From positions 1-16,975 of the forward strand of contig CAIWGR010000463.1 of NCBI GenBank assembly GCA_903912275.1: 16,975 nt of DNA, in the 5' to 3' direction. Below the pieces are notes generated by a model. It was not told the DNA's origin, ran no database searches, and saw only the letters and a program-made list of their open reading frames with translations. The translations under genes and the position numbers were made by a program. Positions 1 through 7,424 of this stretch are shown piece after piece; the stretch's first letter is position 1, and the number at the start of each line of letters is the position of its first letter. The stretch is from an uncultured delta proteobacterium (lineage in GTDB: Bacteria; Myxococcota_A; Bradymonadia; REDH01).

Positions 1-540
1 GACTTCCTGCTCGAGGCCTCGCAAGGCCCCGACATGATGGGCGCCTTCGCGGTCACCGCCGGCCTCGGCGCTGAGGAGCTCGCGCGCCGCTTCGAAGCGT
101 CGCATGACGACTACAACGCCATCCTGGTGAAGTCGCTCGCCGACCGCCTCGCCGAGGCCTTCGCGGAGTTCCTCCACAGGGAGGCGCGGCTGGCCTGGGG
201 CTATGGCGTAGCGGAGCAACTCACGGCGGACGACCTCATCCGAGAGCGCTACCGCGGCATCCGTCCCGCGCCCGGCTACCCCGCCTGCCCCGACCACACC
301 GAGAAGCTCAAACTGTTCGATCTCATCGGTGCGCGCGAGCTCGGACTCGAGCTGACAGACAGCATGGCGATGACACCCGCAGCGGCTGTCTCGGGCTGGT
401 ACTTCGCCTCGGAGAGGGCCCGCTATTTCACCGTCGGGCCGCTCGGTCGCGACCAGGTGGTGAGCTACGCAGAGCGCAAGGGAATGGGAGTCCGTGAGGC
501 GGAGCGATGGCTCGCGCCCTACCTCCACTATGATGTCTGA
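1..540 (+). CDS. metH: B12-dependent methionine synthase, C-terminal activation domain (partial, 5' end outside window)
   Basis: This is the last 179 codons of cobalamin-dependent methionine synthase, which transfers a methyl group from methyltetrahydrofolate to homocysteine in the cytoplasm. The reading frame is open from base 1 and ends at TGA 538-540. Only the C-terminal S-adenosylmethionine-binding reactivation domain is present; it supports reductive remethylation of oxidised cob(II)alamin. The family signatures are clear: a DDYNAILVKSLADRLAEAF helix, the SAM-binding RPAPGYPACPDHTEK segment at residues 88-102 of this fragment, then SMAMTPAAAVSGWYF and the terminal RDQVVSYAERKGM and ERWLAPYL blocks. 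The C-terminus ends where E. coli MetH ends, so nothing is missing at the 3' side. The catalytic homocysteine, folate and cobalamin modules must lie upstream of the window. Identification is secure from motif recall, although no alignment was run. Confidence 0.96.
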   Translation, partial: DFLLEASQGPDMMGAFAVTAGLGAEELARRFEASHDDYNAILVKSLADRLAEAFAEFLHREARLAWGYGVAEQLTADDLIRERYRGIRPAPGYPACPDHTEKLKLFDLIGARELGLELTDSMAMTPAAAVSGWYFASERARYFTVGPLGRDQVVSYAERKGMGVREAERWLAPYLHYDV

Positions 541-543
541 GGC

Positions 544-564
544 GATAGCCTCAGCGAGTCTATC
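544..564. promoter_or_regulatory. Imperfect inverted repeat / hairpin between metH and the NYN gene
   Basis: Arms GATAG (544-548) and CTATC (560-564) enclose CTC (550-552) and GAG (556-558), with one C/T mismatch and a 3-nt loop. The result is an 8-bp interrupted stem. It lies 4 bp after the metH stop and 8 bp before the NYN Shine-Dalgarno. A short T-rich stretch follows (TATCTATCTTTG), so it could be a weak intrinsic terminator for metH, an mRNA structure controlling the next start codon, or an operator. The structure is seen directly; the role is inferred. Confidence 0.4.
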
Positions 565-572
565 TATCTTTG

Positions 573-579
573 AAAGGAG
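573..579 (+). promoter_or_regulatory. Ribosome binding site deciding the NYN-gene start
   Basis: The sequence AAAGGAG ends 5 nt before ATG 585. An in-frame TTG at 570 lies upstream of or within this site, so it would leave the site inside the coding region. ATG 585 is therefore the preferred start. It is among the strongest Shine-Dalgarno sequences in the window. Confidence 0.8.
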
Positions 580-584
580 AGTTC

Positions 585-2279
585 ATGTCGGGTGTTCGCG
601 CTGCGCTATTTTTGGATTTCGACAATGTCTACACCGCCATCGCCCAGCATGGACACGAGGCGGCAGAGGAGTTCGCGACGAACCCGTGGCGCTGGTTCCG
701 CTGGCTCGAATCGGGCGACCCCGCGACCGGCGCGCCAACCGATCCTGCGACGCCGCGGCGCATCCTCAGCCGCAACTGCTATCTCAACCCGCGCGCCTTC
801 GGCCGCTACCGATCGGACTTCACACGGGCCGGTTTCCGCGTCGTCGACTGCCCGCCGCTGACGCGCCAGCACAAGACCAGCACCGACATCCACATGGTCA
901 TGGATGTGCTCGACACGCTCGACCACAAGACACACTTCGATGAGTTCATCCTGCTCTCGGGCGACGCCGATTTCACCCCGCTGCTGACGCGGCTGCGGGC
1001 GCACGATCGCCGCATCATTGTGCTCGCGGTCGGGCCCACGGCTGCGGCCTATCGGAGCGTGGTCGACACGCTCTGCAGCGAAGATGACTTCCTGCGCGCG
1101 GTGCAGCAGCGCGACGACGCTGCACCGCGCGAAAACGCGCTCCGCTCCCCGCCGCAGCGTGAACTCTCCCGCATCGCGCAGGTGGCTCGCGCCAACCTCG
1201 AGCGGCAGCTCCCGCGCGAGGGGCAGGGCGAAGCAGAGGCACCCGAGCCTGAGCAGATTTCGCTGCTCGCGCCGGCCTCCGAGCGCATCGACCCGGAGCT
1301 GCTGGCCCGCATGGCCGAAGACCTCGAGCGGGAGGCGGCGCTCGGGCCGGTTGCCGCGCGGGCGCTGCCGGCCCTCTACCGCAAGTTCACAGAGTTCCGC
1401 GACAGCCAGGATTGGCTCGGCCACTGGGGCCTCCGCGCCCTCACAGCCAAGCTGGTGCAGCTCTGCGACCATCGCCTCCGGCTCGAGGGCGACGGCGAGC
1501 AGTGGTATGTGGAGCGCACCAACGATGCGCCGCTGCTGCAGCCGCTGGAGGTCGCCGCAAAGGCGCCATCGGCCGGCCCGAGCAAGGTGGTCACCGTGAT
1601 CACCTCTACGCCCGAAGAGCAGCTGGCGGGACGGCTCCGCCTTGCCATCTCGCGCTCGCTCGAGGCGTCACCCAAGGCGCTCACGCTGGTGGCTGTCGCG
1701 CAGGAGCTCCAGAAGCAGTTCGGCAGCGCCGCACTCACCAACTGGGCCGGCTTCGGCAACTTCCGCGCCTTCCTCGAGGCCAACCTGCCGGAGGGTGCGG
1801 CGCTCGACCAGCTCTCGGCGACGGAGTGGGTGGTGCGCGACACGGGACGCCACCTCGCCGCGAACGACGCGCGCCTGCAGCTTCCCGAGCCGCGGGTGGT
1901 CGAGCGCATCTGCCGCATCACAGGCGTCCCGGCCCTCTCGCCCCACGCCTTCAAGGTGCTCTTCGAAGCCGCCGCGGCCCACCTTGAGACGCACGACTTT
2001 GCCATGCTCGAGCTCGTCCGCCACCTGCGCGAATCGGCCGCCGCGGCGGGCGTGAGCGTGTCACGCTCCAACGCCCAGTTCGTCATCAAGGGGCTCCACG
2101 CGGCAGAGCTCGCAACGCTGAAGCAGTCAGGCCGGCTCACCGCCATCGCGATCGGCCAGCTCTTTCGCGACCAGATCTCCAACCTCTGCGAAGACGCTGC
2201 GCTTCAGCTCTCGTCCGAAGAGTCTACAGCGATAGACGGCTGGGTGCTCGGCGCGATGGGCGAAGGGTCGTTGCCATAG
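585..2279 (+). CDS. NYN-domain (LabA/DUF88-like) putative RNase with OST-HTH/LOTUS-like C-terminal modules
   Basis: This 564-residue protein begins with a NYN (PIN-like) nuclease fold. FLDFDN at residues 9-14 supplies the first acidic pair (D11, D13), KTSTD at 97-101 supplies a central Asp, and SGDADF at 125-130 supplies D127 and D129. These are the metal-binding residues expected of an active NYN ribonuclease. After a charged linker (about 175-235) come two winged-helix-like segments, about 236-310 and 347-418. The second resembles the OST-HTH/LOTUS RNA-binding domain (GFGNFRAFLE around 389-398, then a terminal EWVV strand). A third helical segment, about 433-540, may be another copy. Bacterial NYN-LOTUS proteins are known but poorly characterised; binding and cleaving RNA is inferred. 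The gene follows metH by 44 bp and converges on an unknown gene, overlapping it by 76 bp. The NYN call is firm. The number of LOTUS copies is less certain. Confidence 0.85.
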   Translation: MSGVRAALFLDFDNVYTAIAQHGHEAAEEFATNPWRWFRWLESGDPATGAPTDPATPRRILSRNCYLNPRAFGRYRSDFTRAGFRVVDCPPLTRQHKTSTDIHMVMDVLDTLDHKTHFDEFILLSGDADFTPLLTRLRAHDRRIIVLAVGPTAAAYRSVVDTLCSEDDFLRAVQQRDDAAPRENALRSPPQRELSRIAQVARANLERQLPREGQGEAEAPEPEQISLLAPASERIDPELLARMAEDLEREAALGPVAARALPALYRKFTEFRDSQDWLGHWGLRALTAKLVQLCDHRLRLEGDGEQWYVERTNDAPLLQPLEVAAKAPSAGPSKVVTVITSTPEEQLAGRLRLAISRSLEASPKALTLVAVAQELQKQFGSAALTNWAGFGNFRAFLEANLPEGAALDQLSATEWVVRDTGRHLAANDARLQLPEPRVVERICRITGVPALSPHAFKVLFEAAAAHLETHDFAMLELVRHLRESAAAAGVSVSRSNAQFVIKGLHAAELATLKQSGRLTAIAIGQLFRDQISNLCEDAALQLSSEESTAIDGWVLGAMGEGSLP

Positions 2280-3583
2280 GACGAGGCAAGGTCGCGGTTC
2301 ATGCCCGCCGCGTAGGAGGAGAGCGGCGAGCGGAGCTTCTCGGCGAGCGGGTTGGCAGCGGGCGTCGCGGAGGAGACAAGCAGCGCTGAGAGTGGCTGCG
2401 CGGCGGCCTCTTCGCATCGCGCAGCCAGCAGCGCTGGCACCGGCGTTGCAGCCCAGCGGAGCGCCGCGACCCAGTCACGGGCGTCGATCTCGTAGTCCTC
2501 CAAATCCGGCAGGCACTCCGAGATTGCCGACAGCAGGTCGCTGCGCAGCGAGAGGGCCAGCGTCAGGTCCCACGGCACCAAGCCCTCGCAGGCCTCCATC
2601 GTCGCCGTCAGCAGCGTCGTGGTGGGGAGCTGTGCCCAGACGGTCGCAGCCGCGGCGAAGGAAGCACGCAGACCCCCCGCATCGAGCGCGCGCGGCGGCA
2701 GCTCCTCGGTGGCATCGAGCAGCTCGTAGAGGCGGGGCGGCTGTCCATCCTTGGGCAGCCGCGTGAGCTCCGTGAGCCACTCCATCGGCTGCTCGATCCG
2801 CAGCGCCGCCGCGGCGATGAGAGATGGCTCCACCATCCAGTCCGACGGGCTGAGCAGCGCCACCAGCAGCGCCTCGTCGTCGGCCACAAGCTGGTCCATG
2901 CGCAGGTAGCGCCACCGTTCATTTGCCGGCGTTTCCGCGGGCAGATCCTCGAAGAGCCAGCGCTCCAGCGAGAGGGGCAGAGGCTCCTCGGAGAAGACCA
3001 GTCCGACCAGCCGGCCGCGCAGGGCCGACACCCAGGTTGCGACAACGGGCAGCTCCGCACGCTCCGACAGACGAGCCTGCTCCAGCGTCGCGCGCCAGCA
3101 CCAGGGCAGCGAAGCCTCGTCGAGCATCGCGATGCAGCGATCGCGGAGCACAGGATGCAGTGCGGTGAGCGCGAAGCGGAGCGCCACTGCACCCTCCAGG
3201 TCGTGGGCGCGGGTCAGCGCCCAGGCGGCAGAGGTCTGTTGCGACGAAGCAGCCGCAAGCAGCAACAGTTGCGGCAGATAAACCGGGCCTGGGAGCTCCG
3301 ACGGTGCGACCACGCCGAGCGGGATGAGGAGCCGCTGCCAGCGCCGCCAGAGGCGAGCGGGCGGCGCGGGCCAGAGGCGATCGAGCTGCACAATGGCGGC
3401 TCGCTCGGCGGCGTTGAGCTCAGGCCCGAGCGCAAGCCGCTGCTCCTGCTGATGGCGGGAGAAGTCGCTGCTGGCGGCCTCGAACGCGGCCTGCGTTTCG
3501 GCGATGGCAGCCAGGGTCTCTGGCTGCTCCGCCAGCTCCAGGAGCGGGTAGGGAATCGCCTGTGGGTTTCGTTCTCTCGACAT
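2204..3583 (-). CDS. Uncharacterised Ala/Leu-rich, probably all-helical protein
   Basis: I do not recognise this protein. From ATG 3583 it has 459 residues. It is rich in Ala, Leu, Glu and Trp, with many amphipathic helices and no signal peptide, lipobox or clear membrane segment, so it is probably cytoplasmic. The last 25 residues are Ser/Pro/Asp-rich and likely disordered. Codon usage matches the neighbours and the frame stays open throughout, which supports a real gene. An in-frame GTG at 3616 would add 11 residues. Neither start has a good Shine-Dalgarno; I prefer the ATG. Its 3' end overlaps the end of the NYN gene on the other strand, and it is divergent from the FHA-GAF-HD-GYP gene. 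Repeated aromatic/leucine patterns (for example WRRWQRLLIPLG and ALLSPSDWM) could reflect a helical-repeat fold, but that is a guess. No function is assigned. Confidence 0.75.
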   Translation of the reverse strand: MSRERNPQAIPYPLLELAEQPETLAAIAETQAAFEAASSDFSRHQQEQRLALGPELNAAERAAIVQLDRLWPAPPARLWRRWQRLLIPLGVVAPSELPGPVYLPQLLLLAAASSQQTSAAWALTRAHDLEGAVALRFALTALHPVLRDRCIAMLDEASLPWCWRATLEQARLSERAELPVVATWVSALRGRLVGLVFSEEPLPLSLERWLFEDLPAETPANERWRYLRMDQLVADDEALLVALLSPSDWMVEPSLIAAAALRIEQPMEWLTELTRLPKDGQPPRLYELLDATEELPPRALDAGGLRASFAAAATVWAQLPTTTLLTATMEACEGLVPWDLTLALSLRSDLLSAISECLPDLEDYEIDARDWVAALRWAATPVPALLAARCEEAAAQPLSALLVSSATPAANPLAEKLRSPLSSYAAGMNRDLASSYGNDPSPIAPSTQPSIAVDSSDES

Positions 3584-3618
3584 CGCCGCCGTTTCGCCTA
3601 CATTGTGCCAACTCACTC

Positions 3619-3663
3619 CGATGCACGAGGCGCAGCGGCAGGACTCGAACTCCTATTGCATCG
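3619..3663. repeat. Nested inverted repeat in the divergent intergenic region
   Basis: CGATGCA (3619-3625) and TGCATCG (3657-3663) form a perfect 7-bp inverted repeat. Nested inside are AGGA (3640-3643) and TCCT (3651-3654) around a 7-nt loop. The element occupies half of the 114-bp gap between the unknown minus-strand gene and the FHA-GAF-HD-GYP gene. It could be an operator or a leader-RNA fold serving either gene. The inner part looks faintly like a tRNA T-arm but does not pair as one. Function is inferred from position only. Confidence 0.4.
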
Positions 3664-3697
3664 CCCTCCACATGGCCAGCGACCCGCTCCCACACCC

Positions 3698-5632
3698 ATG
3701 ATTCGACTCACCGTCATCAGCGGCCCCGACGCCGGCAAAAAGGCCACCTTCACGGCCAAGAAGGTGCTGCTCGGACGTGGGCCGAACAACGACTTCTCGC
3801 TCCGCGACGGGCTCGTCAGCCAGAACCATGCAGACATCCGCTGGGAAGCGGGCGCCTGCCTCTTCCGCGCCCTCAAGAGCCGGCACGGCTCCCTCATCCG
3901 GCTGCAGGGCAACACGCTGAACCTCCACGACCGCGACACCGCCAAGGAGATGGCGCTGCCGGAGCAGTGTCACATCATCCTCGGCGAGACGCTCATCTCG
4001 GTGGAGGCCCGCGAGACCACGCGGCCGCAGAGCAGCCTCATCACGGTGCCGCCGACCGAACTCGGCGAGATCACCGGCGTGAACGAGCGTGTCGTGAAGC
4101 GGGGCACCGAGAGCCTTGATGCGGTGACGCGTCGGCTCGTCACGCGCGATCCGCGGCTCGTCTCCATCTTCAAGCTGGCGCGGAGCCTCAACGCGGTCAC
4201 CGACCTCGACGAGATCCTGCCGCTCATCGCCGAGACCACCTTCGAGGCCTTCCCTGCCGCAAACTTCTTCGCGGTGACCATCCCGACGGAGATAGCCGGC
4301 TCCGACGAACTGATGCGACCGCTCATCCTCCGCGAGCGCGGAAAGGCACCCTCGGAGGAGCAGCCGCCGCTCCTCTCGCAGTCCATCCTCAAGCAGGTCT
4401 ACGAGACGCAGGAGGCCGTCCTCTTCGTGCGAGACACCTCGTCGTTCGTGCCGACAGAGTCGATGATCAACGCCCGTATCACCGCCTGCGTTGCGGCTCC
4501 GCTGGTCGGACAGCGCAAGCTGCTCGGCGTGATGCAGGCCGACACACGCGGACTCGGCGGGCTCTTCGGCCCAGACGACCTCGACCTCTTCACCGTCCTC
4601 GCCTCCTACACCGCCTTCGCCATCGAGCGGGTCAACCTCACCCGCAACATCTACGAGATGTTCGAGGGCGTCGTGAAGCTCTCGGTGCGCGCCATCGAAG
4701 CCCGTGACCCGACGACCTCGGGTCACTCCGAGCGGGTCGCCGACTACACCACCCGCCTCGCGCTGCTGGCCAACAACGAGACCGCCGGAAAGCTCGCCAA
4801 GATCACCTTCTCCCGCGAGGAGATGACCGAGCTCCGGTACGGCGCGCTGCTCCACGACTTCGGCAAGATCGGCGTCCGCGAGTGCGTTCTCATGAAGGGC
4901 ACCCGCCTCCGCGAAGAGCACCTCGCGACGGTCCGCGAGCGGTTCGAGACGGCCCGCGCCAACGCCCACAACGACGCCTTCCGCGTCGCCCTCGACCGCG
5001 GCACCCAGCTCAGCTGGGAGATCCGCGAGGTACGCGACTATGCCGCCCGCATCGCCAAGCGCAGAATCGACGAAATCGACGAGGCCGAGCAGGTCATCAT
5101 CGACAACCAGTATGGCCGCCGCCTCAACGACGCGACCATCGCCCGCATCAAGAAGATTGGCGAGATGAGCTTCTGCGACAGCACCGGCCGGATCCGGACG
5201 CTCCTGTCCGCGGAAGAGCTCGAAGACATGCTCATTATGCAGGGCACCCTCAACAAGAGCGAGTGGGTCGACATGCGCTCGCATGCCCGCCGCTCGCGCG
5301 AGTTCCTGTCGCAGATCCCCTGGAGCGACGACCTCGCCGAGATCCCCAACATTGCCGGCTGGCATCACGAGAAGCTCGACGGCTCCGGCTACCCAGACGG
5401 CCTCTCGGGCGACCAGATCCCGGTCTCGGTCCGCATGCTCACCGTCGCCGACATCTTCGACGCCATGACCGCTGCCGACCGCCCCTACCGCAAGGCCGCG
5501 ACGGTGGAGCGGGCCATGCAGGTGCTTCAGGAGGAGGCCGACGCCGGCCTGCTCGACAACGATCTCGTGAAGGCCTTCGGAGAGGGCGTTGTGCCGGTGC
5601 TGGTCCGCGAGGGCCGTCTGCCCGAGGCCTGA
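3698..5632 (+). CDS. FHA-GAF-HD-GYP signalling protein, predicted cyclic-di-GMP phosphodiesterase
   Basis: This is a 644-residue cytoplasmic signalling protein. An FHA phosphothreonine-binding domain spans about 1-105, with GR at 26-27 and the SQNH block at 41-44. A GAF-type sensor domain spans about 155-312. An HD-GYP phosphodiesterase domain spans about 320-635. All key metal-site motifs are visible: GHSERV (H343), LLHDFGKIG (H386-D387), SHARRS (H529), HH at 556-557, DGSGYPDG (GYP 564-566) and DIFDAMTAADRPYRKA (583-600). Hydrolysis of cyclic-di-GMP is therefore expected, and FHA suggests control by a Ser/Thr kinase. Oddly, about 115 extra helical residues (404-518) sit between the HD motif and H529, where classical HD-GYP proteins have only a short linker. 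ATG 3698 is chosen because the FHA fold begins there, although no Shine-Dalgarno is visible. The stop overlaps the next gene's ATG. Confidence 0.92.
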   Translation: MIRLTVISGPDAGKKATFTAKKVLLGRGPNNDFSLRDGLVSQNHADIRWEAGACLFRALKSRHGSLIRLQGNTLNLHDRDTAKEMALPEQCHIILGETLISVEARETTRPQSSLITVPPTELGEITGVNERVVKRGTESLDAVTRRLVTRDPRLVSIFKLARSLNAVTDLDEILPLIAETTFEAFPAANFFAVTIPTEIAGSDELMRPLILRERGKAPSEEQPPLLSQSILKQVYETQEAVLFVRDTSSFVPTESMINARITACVAAPLVGQRKLLGVMQADTRGLGGLFGPDDLDLFTVLASYTAFAIERVNLTRNIYEMFEGVVKLSVRAIEARDPTTSGHSERVADYTTRLALLANNETAGKLAKITFSREEMTELRYGALLHDFGKIGVRECVLMKGTRLREEHLATVRERFETARANAHNDAFRVALDRGTQLSWEIREVRDYAARIAKRRIDEIDEAEQVIIDNQYGRRLNDATIARIKKIGEMSFCDSTGRIRTLLSAEELEDMLIMQGTLNKSEWVDMRSHARRSREFLSQIPWSDDLAEIPNIAGWHHEKLDGSGYPDGLSGDQIPVSVRMLTVADIFDAMTAADRPYRKAATVERAMQVLQEEADAGLLDNDLVKAFGEGVVPVLVREGRLPEA

Positions 5633-6111
5633 TGACCCTCCGTTCGGCCGGCCGCCTGCTGCTCTGCGCACTCCTGCTGGCAGCCTGCAGCGCGAAGCTC
5701 CCCGCGGAGCTGATGGCCGAGGTCAACCAGCGGGTCGAGCGGGTCGACCGTGCGGGCCAAGCGCTGGCCATCGGAGCAGCCCGACTCCCCAGCCGCGCCC
5801 TTACCGTCGACGATATGGCGGAGGTCCGCGCCCTCCTCGACACCTACCTCCGCGAAACCGATCCGCTCAACGCCAGCATCCGCAAGCTGGCCGACGCGGA
5901 GCCCGCGCTGGAGAGCCACATCCGTACCGTCTTCCGGCCCGCCGCCGAGAGCGCCCTCTCCATCTGCCAGGAGGCCTCGGACAGCGCCGCGAGCGCCACC
6001 AGCACCTCCGACGACCTGGCCAAGGCTATCGCCCGCATCACCGCCTGTGTAGAGCGATACTCGGCTGCCGTGACCGCCGTTTCGGTCGAAGTCGGCCGCG
6101 TCGCCCACTGA
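5632..6111 (+). CDS. Small predicted lipoprotein, unknown function
   Basis: This 159-residue protein starts with a lipoprotein signal peptide: basic MTLRSAGR, a leucine/alanine core, then lipobox LAAC with the modified cysteine at residue 19. The mature part is largely helical and hydrophilic, with a long coiled-coil-like segment (EVNQRVERVDRAGQALAIGA) and a Ser/Ala/Asp-rich stretch near 123-135. It has two more cysteines. No family is recognised. Ser follows the lipobox cysteine, which favours the outer membrane under the E. coli Lol rule, but that rule may not apply here. The ATG shares its A with the TGA stop of the HD-GYP gene (5630-5634), so translation is probably coupled. It may be the envelope partner or output of that signalling protein, which is an inference from position. 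Confidence 0.82.
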   Translation: MTLRSAGRLLLCALLLAACSAKLPAELMAEVNQRVERVDRAGQALAIGAARLPSRALTVDDMAEVRALLDTYLRETDPLNASIRKLADAEPALESHIRTVFRPAAESALSICQEASDSAASATSTSDDLAKAIARITACVERYSAAVTAVSVEVGRVAH

Positions 6112-6135
6112 TCGAACCCCCTCTCCGGGCTCACC

Positions 6136-6804
6136 ATGAAGACCTTTGTAGATAGCCCCGCGGTGGTCGTGGCAGGCATGCCCGTGGGACCCTTCTCGAT
6201 GAACCAGTATCTCGTTGGCTGCCCTGCGACGGGCACCGCCGCGATCATTGACGCCGGCGCCTCGCCCGACCCCTTCATCGCCTTCGCCGAAGCCCGTGGG
6301 TTGCGCATTGAGGCCATCTTCCAGACCCATGCCCACATCGACCATGTGGCCGGACTGGCAGCGACCCGCGCACGCCTCGCAGCGCCCATCCATCTCCACC
6401 CCGCAGATGCACCCCTCTACGCAAACTGCTCCGCGCAGGGTGCCATGATGGGCTTCCCCTGCCCGCCGCCGCCGCCCGTCGACGCGTCGCTCACCGACGG
6501 TCAGGTGCTCACACTCGGCAACCTCCGCTTTGAGGTCCTCCACACACCCGGCCACGCGCCCGGCCATGTGGTATTCTGGGAGCGCGGACAGCAGGTCGCC
6601 TTCGTCGGCGACCTCATCTTCTTCGACTCCATCGGCCGCACCGACCTTCCCCTCTGCGACGGCGAGCAGATGGAGCGGAGCCTCGGCAAGCTCGCCGCCA
6701 CGCTGCCAGATGAGACCCGCCTCTTCCCCGGCCACATGCAAGACACCACGATGGGGCGCGAGCGGCGCCACAACCCCTTCCTCAAGATGATGGGGATGGC
6801 GTGA
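6136..6804 (+). CDS. Metallo-beta-lactamase-fold hydrolase (glyoxalase II-like, YcbL type)
   Basis: This is a 222-residue single-domain MBL-fold enzyme without a signal peptide, so it should be cytoplasmic. The dinuclear metal-site motifs are complete: THAHIDH at 64-70 (H65, H67, D69, H70), HTPGH at 136-140 (H140), GD at 158-159 (D159) and GH at 199-200 (H200). The GRTDLP block at 167-172 is typical of glyoxalase II-like and persulfide-dioxygenase-like enzymes. At 222 residues it lacks the C-terminal helical substrate domain of true glyoxalase II, so it resembles the short YcbL-type group, for which thioester hydrolysis is proposed. The exact substrate cannot be read from sequence. A proline run (residues 108-114, CPPPPPV) is characteristic of this short subfamily. 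Its TGA overlaps the GTG start of the kinase gene. Confidence 0.9.
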   Translation: MKTFVDSPAVVVAGMPVGPFSMNQYLVGCPATGTAAIIDAGASPDPFIAFAEARGLRIEAIFQTHAHIDHVAGLAATRARLAAPIHLHPADAPLYANCSAQGAMMGFPCPPPPPVDASLTDGQVLTLGNLRFEVLHTPGHAPGHVVFWERGQQVAFVGDLIFFDSIGRTDLPLCDGEQMERSLGKLAATLPDETRLFPGHMQDTTMGRERRHNPFLKMMGMA

Positions 6805-7424
6805 ACCGCGGCGCCTACATTGCCGTCGCAGGCAACATCGGCGTGGGGAAGAGCTCCTTCGTCCACTACATCTCGCAGCGGTACGGGGTTGCTCCCTTCT
6901 TTGAGCCCAACGACGAGAACCCCTTCCTCGCCGACTTCTACGAAGAGATGCCCCGCTGGAGCTTCCACAGCCAGATCTACTTTCTGGCCAGCAAGATCAG
7001 GCTGCATCGACAGCTCGCTGCCCACCCCGGCCATGTCATCCAAGACCGCACCATCTGGGAAGATGCCGAGATTTTCGCAGAGAACCTGGCCCGCAACGGA
7101 ACCATGTCGAAGCGCGAGGCAGAGACCTACCGGATGCTCTTCGATTCGGTGCGGGCGGAGCTGCGGCCCCCCGACCTGATGATCTACCTGCGCGGCTCCA
7201 CCAAGACGCTCCGCAAGCGCATCGCCAAGCGCGGACGCGACATGGAGCAGGAGATCCCGCTCGCCTACCTCAAGGGGCTTCAGACGCTCTATGATGGCTG
7301 GATGGAGCGCTACACGCTGTCGCCTGTCGTCACGCTGGAACTCGACGACTTCGACCCCGTCACAGACCTCCTCGACAGCATGGAGATCTTCGACCTTCTG
7401 GAGCACCACCTTGGGCTGGGCTGA
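6801..7424 (+). CDS. Deoxynucleoside kinase family protein (deoxyadenosine/deoxyguanosine kinase-like)
   Basis: This 207-residue cytoplasmic kinase phosphorylates deoxynucleosides with ATP for dNTP salvage. The N-terminal P-loop GNIGVGKS lies at 11-18. FFEP at 33-36 supplies the catalytic-base glutamate (E35). The block DENPFLADFYEEMPRWSFHSQ at 38-58 is the conserved substrate-pocket helix of bacterial dNKs. DRTIWEDAEIFA at 82-93 is the DRS-type motif, and the arginine-rich lid (RIAKRGRDMEQ) spans about 140-150. Length and motifs fit the dGK/dAK/dCK superfamily rather than thymidylate kinase; which deoxynucleoside is preferred cannot be decided. The GTG start at 6801 overlaps the preceding TGA by 3 nt, indicating coupled translation with the MBL gene. 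Salvage kinases are common near repair genes, and uvrC lies two genes downstream, though a functional link is not shown. Confidence 0.92.
   Translation: MNRGAYIAVAGNIGVGKSSFVHYISQRYGVAPFFEPNDENPFLADFYEEMPRWSFHSQIYFLASKIRLHRQLAAHPGHVIQDRTIWEDAEIFAENLARNGTMSKREAETYRMLFDSVRAELRPPDLMIYLRGSTKTLRKRIAKRGRDMEQEIPLAYLKGLQTLYDGWMERYTLSPVVTLELDDFDPVTDLLDSMEIFDLLEHHLGLG

Noticed and set aside
3631..3660. tRNA-like T-arm signature on the minus strand (GTTCGAGTCCTGCCGC)
   Set aside because: The T-stem does not pair around TTCGAGT, no 5' acceptor partner for the 3' side exists in the preceding 70 nt, and there is no anticodon arm or CCA end. It is treated as chance similarity or at most a decayed fragment.
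3155..3697. Upstream extension of the FHA-GAF-HD-GYP reading frame to 3155
   Set aside because: The extra residues overlap the minus-strand gene, are Arg/Gly/Gln-rich shadow peptide, and the FHA fold begins exactly at ATG 3698.
3653..5671. Long minus-strand reading frame opposite the HD-GYP gene
   Set aside because: It is a 672-residue shadow of high-GC coding sequence on the other strand, rich in Gly/Val/Glu/Asp low-complexity, with no recognisable domain.
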